The position numbers and the translations under genes are program-made. A stretch of 64,000 nt of DNA, taken from the NCBI GenBank assembly GCA_948470475.1, contig OX419343.1:11389379-11453378 (forward strand). The letters run 5' to 3'. The notes under the pieces were generated by a model that saw nothing but the letters and a program-made list of their open reading frames with translations, was not told the DNA's origin and did no database searches. The stretch comes from Galaxea fascicularis. Lineage: Eukaryota > Cnidaria > Anthozoa > Scleractinia > Euphylliidae. Positions 21,541 through 34,639 of this stretch are shown piece by piece. Every line of letters starts with the position of its first letter. The first letter of the stretch is position 1.

Positions 21541-24500
21541 ACAAGGGCCCAATAAGATTACAACAATAGTATGAACATTACTTCACGATGTGCAAAGATA
21601 AAGCCTTCAATAAAGTAAACTTTAGGTGGTAAGCGTGTGGTAAAAAGGGCCTGTTTTTCACCATGACCATAACCATTACAGTAAGCAAGAAATTATCTGG
21701 TCAAAAGACACTCTTAACTCTATTTTACGACATTTTCAAAATTGAACAATTTAAAACAAATGCAGCGGGTACACACAATTAACATTGACGACTTGTAACG
21801 ACGAACTGCAAACTTTTGTTACGCTACACTCTTTTTCGTTAACACGCCCAACCCGTTAGTAACACGGATCCTTCAATCTAGTCGCATTGGCAGAGCAAAT
21901 ATTGAACCAATCGTACTCAAACAAAAATTTGAAGAACAATATTCACTGTTCAAGTGTTTCACCTGACACAATTTAGCATGTACTAGTATTCAACCATGTT
22001 TATTGCCGTGCCGGACACTACTTTGTGGCGTGCAGAAGTCACTCGACGGCCTGAAGACTACTTCGTGTAGAATGGAACCACAAAACTTTGCAAAATGTAG
22101 CAGTTTGTGAGAAAAGAGGACTGCAACATGTAGTCGATGTCAGAGGCGATGATTCCTTTGAAGAGGCCAGAAACAGTAGCCGTCAATGAAGTAAATTTTA
22201 GATGGTGGGCTCGCGCTAAAATGGCGCATTTTTTACCATGACCATCACCACTACAGTAAACAAGAAATTATCTGGTCCAAAGACACTCTAAACTCTATTT
22301 TACGACATTTTCAAAGTTGAAAAATTTAAAACAAATGCAGCCGGTACACAAAATTAACAAACGCCAAACTGCAAACTTTTGTTACGCTACACTCTTTTTC
22401 GTTAACACGCCCGACCCGTTAGTAACACGGATCCTTCAATCTAGTCACATTCGCAGAGCAAATGTTGAACCAATCGTACTTAAACAACAATTTGAAGAAC
22501 AATATTCACTTTTCAAGTGTTTCACCTGACACAATTTAGCATGTACTAGTATTCAACCATGTTTATTGTGCCGGACACTACTTTGTGGCGTGCAGTAGTC
22601 ACTCGACGGCCTGAAGACTACTTCGTGTAGAATGCAACCACAAAACTTTGCAAAATGTAGCAGTTTGTGAGAAAAGAGGACTGTAACATGTAGTAGATGC
22701 CAGAAACAATGATTCTCTTGAAGAGGCCAAAAACAGTAGCTGTCAATGAAGTAAATTTTAGATGGTGGGTTCGCGCTAAAATGGCGCAATTTTCACCATT
22801 ACAACAACAACCGCAGAAAGCAAGCCGCAAACTTTACGCGTTTCATACTATTTACACCATAAAGTCGCCTTTAGAACGCTTTTAAGCTTTCTAATTTCCG
22901 TCAAATTAATTCGTTCTACGGAACTAATTTTCTTGATGTATAACGCCCGGCGCGCTTGAATACTCCTGATACAGTACACCGTTTGCTTCGATACCTTTGT
23001 TACTCGACGCATTATCCGTGTGCCGGCTAGATTTACTTATCACGGGAAAATTGAGTTCATCTCACTCAATCCCTTTATTTGCCAACATAGAAATGTAAAG
23101 TTTATTACAGTAACATTTCCCAAACCGGCACCTTGCCAGTAAGTTATATCCAACTGCACAACTGATAAAACTGGGATGCATATCAGTACTTGACACTAAA
23201 ACGGCACTTGAACTATTACATGTGGAAAGAGACCAAACCTTTAAGTAAATGGAACAGTTTGTGAGACAAGGGCCCGATAAGATTACAACAATAGTATGAA
23301 CATTACTTCACGATGTGCAGAGAGAAAACCTTCAATAAAGGAAATTTTAGGTGGTAATAAGCGTGTGGTAAAAAGGGCCTGTTTTTCACCATGACCATAA
23401 CCATTGCAGTAAGCAAGAAATTATCTGGTCCAAAGACACTCTAAGCTCTATTTTACGACATTTTCAAAATTGAACAATTTAAAACAAATGCAGCGGGTAC
23501 ACAAAATTAACATTGACGCCTTGAAACGACGAACTGCAAACTTTTGTTACGCTACACTCTTTTTCGTTAACACGCCCGACCCGTTAGTTTTAACACGGCT
23601 CCTTCAATCTAGTCGCATTCGCACAGCAAATATTGAACAAATCGCACTCAAACAACGATTTGAAGAACAATATTCACTCAATATTCAAGTGTTTCACCCG
23701 ACACAATTTAGCATGCACTCGTATTCAACCATGTTTATTGCCGTGCCGGACACTACCTTGTGGCGTGCAGTAGTCACTCGACGGCCTGAAGACTACTTCG
23801 TGTAGAATGCAACCACAAAACTTTGCAAAATGTAGCAGTTTGTGAGAAAAGAGAACTGTAACATGTAGTCGATGCCAGAGACGATGATTCCTTTGAAGAG
23901 GCCAAAAACAGTAGCTAGCCGTCAATGAAGTAAATTTTAGATGGTGGGCTCGCGCTAAAATGGCGCATTTTTCACCATGACCATAACCACTACAGTAACT
24001 GCAAGAAATTATCTTGTCCAAAGACACTCTAAGCTCTATTTTACGACATTTTCAAAATTGAGCAATTTGAAACAAAATGCAGCCGGTACACAAAATTAAC
24101 ATTGACGCCTTGCAACGCGGAACTGCAAACTTTTGTTACGCTACACTCTTTTTCGTTAATGCGCCCGACCCGTTAGTAACACGGCTCCTTCAATCTAGTC
24201 GCATTCGCAGAGCAAATATTGAACCAATCGTACTCAAACAACGATTTGAAGAATAATATTCACTTTTCAAGTGTTTCACCTGACGCAATTCAGCATGAAG
24301 TACTCGTATTCAACCATGTTTATTGCCGTGCCGGACACTACTTTGTGGCGTGCAGGAGTCACTCGACGGCCTGAAGACTACTTCGTGTAGAATGCAACCA
24401 CAAAACTTTACAAAATGTAGCAGTTTGTGAGAAAAGAGAACTTTAAGATGTAGTCAATGCCAGAAACAATGATTCCCTTGAAGAGGCCAAAAACAGTAGC

Positions 24501-25952
24501 CGTCAATGAAGTAAATTTTAGATGGTGGGTTCGCGCTAAAATGGCACATTTTTCACCATTACAACAACAACCGCAGAAAGCAAGCCGCAAACTTTACGCG
24601 TTTCATACTATTTACACCATAAAGTCGCCTTTAGAACGCTTTTAAGCTTTCTAATTTCAGTCAAATTAATTCGTACTACGGAACTAATTTTCTTGCTGTA
24701 TAACACCGCGCTTGAATACTCCTGATACAGTACACCGTTTGCTTTGATACCTCTGTTACTCGACGCATTATCCGTATGCCGGCTAGATTTACTTATCACG
24801 GGAAAATTGAGTTCATCTCACTCAATCACTTCATGTACCAACATAGAAATGTAAAGTTTATTACAGTAACATTTCCCAAACCGGTACCTTGCCAGTAAGT
24901 TATATCCAACTGCACAACTGATAAAACTGGGATGCATATCAGTACTTGACACTAAAACGGCACTTGAACTATTACATGTGGAAAGAGACCAAACCTTTAA
25001 GTAAATGGAACAGTTTGTGAGACAAGGGCCCGATAAGATTACAACTACAATAGTATGAACATTACTTCACGATGTGCAGAGATAAAGCCTTCAATAAAGG
25101 AAATTTTAGGTGGTAAGCGTGTGGTAAAAAGGGCCTGTTTTTCACCATGACCATAACCATTACAGTAACTGCAAGAAATTATCTGGTCCAAAGACACTCT
25201 AAGCTCTATTTTACGACATTTTCAAAATTGAACAATTTGAGACAAAATGCAGCCGGTACACAAAATTAACATTGACGCCTTGCAACGCCGAACTGCAAAC
25301 TTTTGTTACGCTACACTTTTTTCGTTAATGCGCCCGACCCGTTAGTAACACGGCTCCTTCAATCTAGTCGCATTCGCAGAGCAAATATTGAACCAATCGC
25401 ACTCAAACAACGATTTGAATAACAATATTCATTTTTCAAGTGTTTCACCTGACACAATTTAGCATGTAGTACTCGTATTCAACCATGTTTATTGCCGTGC
25501 CGGACACTACTTTGTGGCGTGCAGGAGTCACTCGACGGCCTGAAGACTACTTCGTGGACATGTAGAATGGAAGCCCAAAACTTTACAAAATGTAGCAGTT
25601 TTTGAGAAAAGAGAACTTTAAGATGTAGTCGATGCCAGAAACAATGATTCCCTTGAAGAGGCCAAAAACAGTAGCCGTCAATGAAGTAAATTTCAGATGG
25701 TGGGCTCGCGCTAAAATGCCGCATTTTTCACCATCACCATCTGCAAGAAATTATCTGGTCCGAAGACACTCTAAACTTTATTTTACGACATTTGGAACTT
25801 TACAAATTTTAAAGAAAGATGTTTGGTACAGAAAATTTTAGTTGATTCTTTTTAAGGCCAGCTTGAAGACTTTTGTTAAGCTGGACTCTATTATGTTGAT
25901 ACGCTTGTAAGTAACACAGCTCCGATAGTCTAGTCGTAATCGCTATGGCAAA

Positions 25953-25956
25953 ATTT
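25953..25956. repeat. Internal target-site duplication (second, as ATTT)
   Basis: B ends GGCAAAATTT directly before the TIR at 25957. ATTT is the reverse complement of the AAAT at 13392-13395. Confidence 0.75.
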
Positions 25957-25989
25957 AACGTGTTCCAAACTAAAATGTGTTTTTCCAAA
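25957..25989 (+). repeat. Terminal inverted repeat (left end of intact element)
   Basis: Same 33 bp as at 4709. It is preceded by B-derived ATTT, not by GGTC. Confidence 0.85.
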
Positions 25990-26349
25990 GTTTAAAAATT
26001 CGTTAAGAAATGCCCATTTAGAACGGAAAATAGACAAAATTTGTGGGTAAACAGTAAAATCCAACCGCAACTAATTTCTTTTTGGAGCAAATAATTGCAA
26101 ATCATCCAAAATTAATATTGCACATGTGTGTTCAAAACACAACAATTTGTTCCGAATCAAATGCTACATTTAAATTCTGCAGGTGAAAGTAACAGTCTTT
26201 TGACAGACACTAAAATCAACTGATAAAATTGCAGTTTATAACATGGCAGATTTAACTAACTAAAAAAATTAGCCACAAAACTGTAGTGCAATTTGATTAA
26301 AATCAACTCCCAAGGAAGCCAAAAATTTGTAGAGCAAAATTGTCGGATG

Positions 26350-27078
26350 AAATAATGATAAGTGAGAAGGGTGCAGAAATTCTGCATCCAGCCCTGTTAC
26401 TAAATTCAGAGCAAAACCAAAAAGTCACCAGACAGGCAGGGCGCAAAAATTTTGCGCTCTGACTCATTAATAAATTCAGAGCAAAACAATACAAATGACA
26501 AGACAGGCAGGGCGCAAAAATTTTGCGCTCTGACCCATTAATAAATTCAGAGCAAAACCGAAAAATCACCAGACAGGTAGGGCGCAAAAATTTTGCACTT
26601 CGTCCCATTAACAAATTCAGAGCAAAACAATAAAAATCACAAGACAGGCAGGGCGCAAAAATTTTGCGCTCTGACCCATTAATAAATTCAGTGCAAAACC
26701 GAAAAATTACCAGACAGGCAGGGCGCAAAAATTTTGCGCTCTGACCATTAATAAATTCAGAGCAAAACAATAAAAATCACAAGACAGGCAGGATGCAAAA
26801 ATTTTGCGCTCTGACCATTAATAAATTCAGAGCAAAACAATAAAAATCACAAGACAGGCCTGCAGGGCGCAAAAATTTTGCACTCTGACCCATTAACAAA
26901 TTCAGAGCAAAACAAATAAAATCACAAGATTGCAGGATGCAAAAATTTTGCACCCTCACCCATTTACAAATTCAGAGCCAAACAAAAAAAAATTATAAGA
27001 CACATTTTGCACCCTGCGCTATTAATAAATTCAGAGCAAAAACAAAGAATCACAAGATGTGGGCAGGGTGCAAAAACT
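26350..27078. repeat. Subterminal array, second A copy
   Basis: Same 70-71-bp palindromic units as 5102-5830, shifted by 21,248. Confidence 0.85.
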
Positions 27079-27677
27079 CTACATGGTGCTTGGTGATCAA
27101 CTTTAGCCTAAGATAGTCCAATTAACCCTGAAACCAATAAGAGTACAAAAATTCTGCATCCTGAACACAAATAAAATATCAAATAAATATCTCAAGATGT
27201 CCTTGTTGATGAACAGACCGAATACGACCATACAATAAACCAACCAGCACTTTGCTCACTGAAAAAAAAGAGGGTGAACATATGAGGCACAATAGCCAAG
27301 CAACCTTTCAAAGGAAAATCTTCATAAACTCCCTTGGCCATGGAAAATATAGTACTGTATACTTATAATGTTTAATAAATAAGTTTATCAAAGATTTTCA
27401 TAAAAGCCAGACAAAATACTTCAAATAATCACGACATTCCCAAAAAATAAGAAACAAGCGCTTAACGGGGAAACAACACATAAGCTTAAATGAAATGCTT
27501 ACTAACAGAAAAACACACTGCACGTCGGATTTCAATTACTCGAGAAGCTACTATCTATGTCATTGTTTTGCCGCTAGAAAGTTAAATCAACCCTGCAAAT
27601 AACACGAACTTTTCAAACCACGACCTCTCCCAAAACGCTTCGGTGAAATTTATCAAGATTTTCCTGGCCTTTTAAAC

Positions 27678-28955
27678 TTAAATACTTTCGGCTAGATGCC
27701 TGATCCGAGTTAATGTTGGCAGCAGCTTCATTCCATCGGTGATCTCAAAGGAATGAAGGACGATGCAATCCTTTGGGAGCATTTCGGTCCAAGGATCATT
27801 TGACCGCGGAGTGTTTTGAGGAGTCCACTTTCCTCTGTACGTTCCCTTCCAATAATGAATTGGGAATTCATTTGCAGATAGCTCTTTAGCAACTCCAATA
27901 ACTGGCTCCTTATCCCAGTTCGACAATAACACTGCAACAAACGCACCAACTTTAAGTTCGTCCAAAAATCCGTCGATGTAATCCGCTGGATTTTCGCGTT
28001 CCCTTGGGCCTTGATATCTTCCAGTATAAATCTATCAAGGAATTAATACTCAACTGAGAATAATTGGTAGGTGACTTCTATTTCTTTTCGGGTTGTGTAT
28101 CCAGTAACGAACAGAAAGAAATAGGCTAAATTATGGTCAGCGGTACAACACCATTCTGCACTTACGCTCCACCTAAGCAACGTGAGGCTTACACGATGAA
28201 ACCCAAGGAAGCAGAGAAGGGAGACCCTGGTTTGTATAGAAAGGAAATAATGTCAAGCGGGTGCCAAGTACAACACCAATAAGCAAATACAAGACGTCAC
28301 CTAAAGTACAGTAATAATGGTCGCTTCCGTGGTGGATTTTGTGCTCTCCCGTAGAAATATAGTGCTCAGTGCTGTAGCCTTGTAGCAACTTTTCCCTTTT
28401 CATTTCTGTGTGTGTAGATTAACTTAAACTTAACTGCTATTTTCACAAAGAATCATGGTTGACCTTAATCTTAAACCTCATTAGGATGTTCTACATTGAC
28501 TGGCTTCTGTAATGTGAAATTAAATTTGTATTCATTGAGAAATGACGATTCATAAACTGAAGAAGTCACATTATTTTAACCTAAAAAATGAGGAATAAAT
28601 AAAGCTGTTGTTGTTGTTGTATGATAATTAACACTTAATGACTGGCCGCGAGCCGGATAAATTTTGTTTCCTGAGAATCTCAATGTTTCTCGAGTTAATA
28701 AACTCTAGTTAATAAACTGTTTTGCTTTGTTTTACTTCTGATATTTTGCTTTCGTGAGCTGACGGAAATACTTTAAATTGCAAGTCACCGAAACAAGCCC
28801 GCGTCGCAAACAGTAAACATACCGCCTGTAGACATTCACCAAGGTCTCGAGTGACTAGTGTGGCCGCATTGCAGTCCAGTTCATGGCGATAACTAATTAA
28901 CAAATTAATTTCCTGTTCAACTAAACCACCCATGTACATGTGAGCCAGGCGTTTC
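27678..28955 (-). CDS. Exon-like segments, second copy
   Basis: Segments 27678-28031, 28301-28405 and 28823-28955 are the copies of 6430-6783, 7053-7157 and 7575-7707. The predicted protein is identical, with the same unresolved phases. This copy belongs to the intact element and would be the one used if the gene is active. Confidence 0.4.
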
Positions 28956-29866
28956 CTGTAGATTAAAAGCTATTAAATTAGCTGGGTTGTCCACTACACT
29001 TGTTCATGACATAGCCACGCAACAACGTTTGTGAGTTTAAAATCTATGAGAACCGACGGGTCTGTTTTACAGGCCACACTCCTACGGTCAAAGAAGCCCA
29101 ACAGTTTCTCCTGGCCCTAATCACTATCCAAATGTTTGGCTAAAGTTACCAATCGATAAGAAACAGCGACCTGTACCTGTGGATTCTGACCTGAGAAATC
29201 GCGAACTGTCAAAGCGTACCACTAGGCACTAGGTAGCGTAGTAACAACATTTCAGATAATTGACCTTTTCTCGGTTTCCGGCTTACGCCACCTTGGTTTT
29301 GGAGACAAACTCCGCCACGGAGGCTGGATTTGGACAGCGAAAATGTATTTTAAAAGACATTTGCACTGAGATTACTTTCATGGAATGTATAAAGAACAGA
29401 TTCTGGCTACAACGACCGTGAACGCGAATTTTTTACGGTTTCATACGTGACCTTCTAACCAAACTTGCCGCGAAATTAGACTAAGCAACATGAAACCATT
29501 TATAATTCCAATTTACGGGTGAATTAATGGCCTAATTTTCTGTTGAATCAAACACTTCCAGAGATTCGTCATGCTCTTCTAAAATGCAATAGAATAAGTA
29601 GGACTAATCAGTTCGAAAACGAGCAAGACTGAACCGCGTTGTATCATATATGAAAAATAATTTGTCTTGCAAACATAGCACTAGCTGTAGAACTCTTTAG
29701 GTTTCTAAATTTCTTATACCCAGGATATGAAGACCCGTGTGCTAAGTTGCCTTCTAGATATTTAACAATTATTCACCGAAGTGGAGGTGAATAGTACTTT
29801 GCTGCTCACCTCCAAGTTAACCAGTCAGAACGCGCGAAAAGCACTATTCGCTTGTGTGGTATATAC

Positions 29867-31941
29867 TTAAGGGGGCATTACGGTTGGATTTTGAAGAAAA
29901 ATTAAAAATTTCACCGGTTTTTTTAATTTCCTCTTAAATGATACTAGAATCTATCTAGTTTTAGATTATATATGTATTTTACGCTTAATTATTCACGCGC
30001 TGCTAAAAAACACCCGCTTTTGAAGGCTAGTAAATTGTTTGTGTTTGGTTGCCATGGCAACCACAGGTAATCCAATTGTTTTGGCACGTTTTATTTCTCC
30101 AAAATTGTTCAGAAACTCATTCCACTTGATCCTGAGTCCCTATAGTCCAGTCCCAGATCCTTGAAGTTTAATTTTCCACTAATGTGAAGCCCGGTTACAA
30201 AGCACTCAGTGACCGAATCGAGCGTGAGGGTCCATCTTGTTTACTAGTCTTCTTGTTCGTAAATCTATGCCAAACCTTGGGAAAAAACAGTCTGTTTTAA
30301 GGAAAAGTGCATCAAAAAGAAAGAAAAGTTTTAGGGGAACCCAGAAACAGGAGGTAGCGCAGAAGAGAAGGAAAGAATCGCGAGCTGTAGAAGTGACCTT
30401 TGTTGGTGAAGACGATGTTGTCAGCGAGCAAATTCTACCCCCCGCAGAATCTGTTTCCAAACGGAAAATACTGCCAAACGACGATGAAAGCTCCTCGAAT
30501 GAAAGTATTGAAGATGATCTGGCGCCTGCTGAAGGATACAGACTTGTCTCAATGGACAGTCTTCTTAAATTTGTGAAAAGAGTTCACGCACAAACTCCAT
30601 GTAATTTAGGTGAGAATTAAGCTTATGTGAGTTGAATTATTACACCTATTAACTAAAATGTAAAAGCTGTTTTTCTGGATCAATGCTGGGCCAAAATTAT
30701 TGCAGCTATATCCCACTATTAATAAAAGTGTTGATTGTGTTGATTGTCTTTATTGATCTACTAGGCCAAATACAAATGTTGGAGAGTTCCTGTAACCGCT
30801 TTGGACTTGGTAGTTCACTTTATGCCAAGTGCAGTGGTTGCGGTATGTCTGAGTTTCTTGCAACTGGTAGCCACTCTCAAGATGATGTTAATCCCAGAAC
30901 TCTTCAAGGAAAAGATGTAAACAGAAGAATGGTGTTTGCTGCATTTGAGAGTGGGATTGGAAAAGAAGGAGTTGCCAAATTTTGTGAGGTCTTCAATCTG
31001 CCTTTTAATATGTCACCTGACACCTGGTACAACCATGAAGAGAATTTGATGTCATGAGGAAAGCTGAAATCTCACCTGGCAAGCACAGTTGGAAGGAAGC
31101 AAGACGAAGAGGCAGTGGAAGAATTAAGCAAGCAGAGCACAGAGCTCAAGAAAAACACAAACAATACAGACTTGCACGAAGACAAGCTAAACAGAGAAAA
31201 GAAGACTTGCGTGTAACCCAGGAAGGCATAACCCATGAAGCTGTAGGTTTTGGCAAAACACAGCTGTGCAGAGTGGGCAAAATGAGAAAGACACAAACTA
31301 CTTAAACATACCTTCAAGGAGATGTGCTGTGATGCATAAAAGGACATTTTAGGGAGTCATTAGTCTTACAAGTGACATTTAGATAAATCTTGAGTTTTAA
31401 TTGCATTTTTCCGAAAATAGCTTTTTTTCGGGGTAATTTTGTTGGCCCCTTAAATTTCACAAAGAGTATTTCAGCTATTGACTCCAAATTTGGTACAAAG
31501 ATTGTTTATGTAATTATCTGCAACCTAATTGAGCAAAATTTCTTTTTTCAAAATACAACTGGTTTTATAAGTAATTTGTCCTTTGCAAAATCTAATTGGT
31601 TACCATGACAACCAAAATGGTCAAAAGGCGATAACTCTCAATAAGGTTGCAGTCCATTGGATAATGCTTTATTGTACCAAAAACTAGGTGATTATTTTAA
31701 AAGGAAATGGCCAAAAAGTGAGGGGCCCCAATTTAACCCTCAAAATAGCCCTTAACAGTAACTTGTTAATTATTAACCTAAAATAAACAATATGTTAACT
31801 CTAAATATGTCATGTGGTAGGCAATTGCCTGGGTGTACCTACTACCAAGTTTGAGCTGATTTGATTGAATTGTTGATTAAATATGATTTTTTAAGTAAGC
31901 TACCAAAATCTTACCATGAACCAACCGTAATGCCCCCTTAA
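29867..31941 (+). mobile_element. Nested Kolobok-like element, second copy
   Basis: Element 29871-31937 with TTAA at 29867-29870 and 31938-31941. Same 17-bp inverted ends and same internal deletion as 8623-10689. Confidence 0.75.
30267..31305 (+). pseudogene. Internally deleted transposase gene, second copy
   Basis: Exons 30267-30609 and 30765 onward with a stop at 31057; the displaced C-terminal tail frame is 31054-31305. Same lesions as 9019-10057, showing that the deletion predates duplication of module A. Confidence 0.65.
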
Positions 31942-32169
31942 AGCATATATATAAAAAGCTATGTGCCACCCCAAACTGAGTATGGTTTTTGAGCCGTTTT
32001 GAAACTTAATTGCGGTACAACGAAACTATTGGGGAAATTTGTAATCTCAACGACAGTTCTGAAAACTGGTGCTGAAAATTGCAAATTTTGATCTTGGAGA
32101 AACAGGCGGCACACCCCTACCAAGAATTCCGAGGAGTACCCCTCCGGATGACTTGAACAAGCGACTTAC

Positions 32170-33136
32170 CGCCGCTGTGGTTCACACAATCATTGTCCTT
32201 TAAGCTACCGATGCTACCAAACGTTGCATCGAATACCTCGATTTCTTCTCCTTCAGATTCTGTTTACAACGTATCATGTTTAGAAACGAAAAGAGAGAAT
32301 CACAGCAACGATTATTAATGACGTGTGCAGATTGCGTGATAACAACTGCTTGGGCTGACTCGGACATAAAGGAAAGAAATGTAACGAAGCTAAATACAAA
32401 TACATGCAATGTTCTTACCAATGTCTTTAATTCCTTCCGATGTATTCCAAGCGCTGTCGCATGATGAGTCAAATACTTCTATGTCTAGATTGTCGGGACA
32501 GAAATATCGCATTAAAAAAGCCATGTTTGTCCATTAAATTCTCTGTCATGACAATGGTTCCCTTCTTTTATACATCTCTCACTCACCATCTTTTGATTCA
32601 TCATCTCTGATTTCAACTCGATGACGCTTAATAGGCGTACTTTGGAAGAGGGCATCTTCTCTTCGTGCTTTCAAAGGAGCCAAAAACAAAGTTTCGTCAA
32701 TTGCAGATGCATCCATTTCAGGTACAGGAATGTGCCCCTTTGAAACTGATCTATCTTGTCAAATGATTAATAAAAAATGCAAACCGAAATTTCGCGGTTA
32801 AGTAAAAAGAGCCATAGTTCTTGCTTAATCGTCCAATCAGATTCGTTTATACTAACGGTTAGCATTTAAAACTCTAACCTATTAATCGAGCCAGTTTCGA
32901 TTGCGTGCCTGGATTGCGTGTATCTAAATCACACGACTTCAGAGTTGTACATTTACATTGTACTTTACTCGGAAAGCCTTTACTATCTGTGCAGAAGCTT
33001 GACTTATAACATGTCGTCGACATCACTATGGTGTATTAAAAAAATCAACGGAAAGGCGAAAGTCTATAAAAATTCGGCGCCACTAAAACGAAAGACGGTA
33101 CAGAATATGATTACCTTGTCTCGATAAGTTCCGCAT
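32170..33136 (-). CDS. Element-borne gene of unknown function, 5' part, second copy
   Basis: Exons 33115-33136, 32587-32745, 32419-32484 and 32170-32259, all phase 1, identical in translation to the copy at 10922-11888. The upstream region of this copy continues into the A/B junction and the satellite block of the intact element. Confidence 0.55.
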
Positions 33137-34639
33137 ATCACTCCCAGAGCAAAAAGACGTTAATTAAGGTGAGTTTAATGTAATATCCTTCTATTGTACA
33201 GGGCTGCATGGAGTACCTGAGGTATTTCTAGTACATCTGATCTTGTAACGTATGTCAGTTTATTTTTTTAAGACAAAAGACAAGTTGTCACATGTTGCAC
33301 ATGCATGCATAGAGCTCGTCACGGAACAAAAAGTTAGGTCAACAAAATTTTATTCTTGCACGAAGAAAGACCTTAATTCATTTGCGTCCATTGCCCCTTA
33401 GGTCCCTTAGATACGAGAATACTGCTATGTTGCCACTGAGACTACACTCAACAAGTTAAGTTAAAAAGGCTATGACTCATTAAGTTCAGCACAACGCTGT
33501 TCCACGGCATATCCAGTTATTAAACGAGTCAATTTAGGGTACTATACCATGGTACAAATGAGGATATGGGACCCAAATTGCATTCATTTTTACCATCTGA
33601 GATTGTTCATTCAAAAATGATTTTAGTTCATATTTCAAGATTCCTGATGTTCAGTTGCATTGATTCTCAACATCTTTGCATGTTTTGGTATCTTTATATG
33701 TCAAAAGCATTTCCTCTGTGCAGTGGTATTTATTAACAAAAAAGTTGTTGCCTTTCACCATGGTAGAATTAAAGCAAAAAGCCTTCGTAGTTTACCTTTT
33801 ACATCAAAAAACATAGTAACAACCGATCTTTTTGTAAGTTAGGCAGTCACCATTATTATGTTTGTTGTTAATGATCTATTCATTCCTTCCTTTCTTCTTT
33901 TCTTGAAATAATTTTAATCAGAGAGGGTAATTCGCTCGATCAGTCCCCTGGCAAAGGCTTAGCCTCTCCTATGCGTGTGGGTATTACGAATAGTGTCTGT
34001 GGTGGAACATAGGGCATCCACTTTGGATCTCCATCGGGGCATAGCACTCCATTTTTGGCGATTTCCTTCACTTCTCTCCAAACCAGATTCTTGTTTTTGT
34101 GACGCTGTGCCCTCAAAACAGTCCTTTAGACGTCCTCCACACCTTACACCTTATTACCCTGTCGACAATGTTCAGTTTCTGGTTCTCCGAGAGTTAACCG
34201 AATGCACTGACTTCCACTTATAATATTGGTGTGTAACCTATCAAATGCGCTTGGCACAAACCATACTTCACTGCGCTGATTGTATTCCTTTATGGATGTG
34301 TCTCTAAAACTGAAGTATTCATAACGATGCAACAAAAATTCTCAAAATAGCGGAGTTTTGATCCGGAGGACCTAGAACTTTCAAGGCTGAAAAAGACTTC
34401 CTAAGCGACAGCCTCAAAACTTGTCAACAAACGATCAAAGTCGCAGCAAAGTTTAATGATTCACAAGTTAGAAATCAAATGTGTTACAAACAAGGGTTTC
34501 GACAAAAATTAGCTAATTAATCTCCCTGTTACGAATGCATTTACTAAAATTTGGAAAGCTTAAAAGCGTCCTAAACAAAGTGTCAAACACTTTACAAGTT
34601 AATCTTTTTCATAAATTGATGTTAAAGTGAGATTATTCC
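33137..34639. other. No gene seen (copy of 11889-13391)
   Basis: Same sequence as 11889-13391, including the 32-bp dispersed motif at 33546-33577. At its end (34640-34643) the AAAT is single and runs straight into reversed B (TTTTGCCATAGCG). Confidence 0.5.

Larger units (their letters stand above)
13396..25956 (+). mobile_element. Module B, first copy, inverted relative to the intact element
   Basis: 12,561 bp starting with the TIR (13396-13428) and ending at the AAAT target. It is the reverse complement of 34640-47198 with very few differences (mirror sums 60594, 60593 and 60596 along its length). Confidence 0.8.
18840..25956. repeat. Palindromic satellite block of ~560-bp units
   Basis: Seven diverged copies of a ~560-600-bp unit, recognisable by GCGCGARCCCACCATCT, AAGTAGTCTTCAGGCCGTCG and GGACCAGATAATTTCTTG, mixed with a second unit type (CGTGATAAGTAAATCTAGCCGG). 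The first two copies run forward; the rest run reversed. Positions 18840-20558 and 21541-23259 form an inverted repeat of 1.7-kb arms around a 982-bp spacer (mirror sum 42099). Small open frames recur because the units recur; they change length with small indels, so I read them as non-coding. Confidence 0.85.

Noticed and set aside
19269..25841. Recurrent 60-111-codon frames in the satellite block
   Set aside because: They recur because the 560-bp unit recurs, occur on both strands of the same DNA, lack splice or start context, and change length with small indels.
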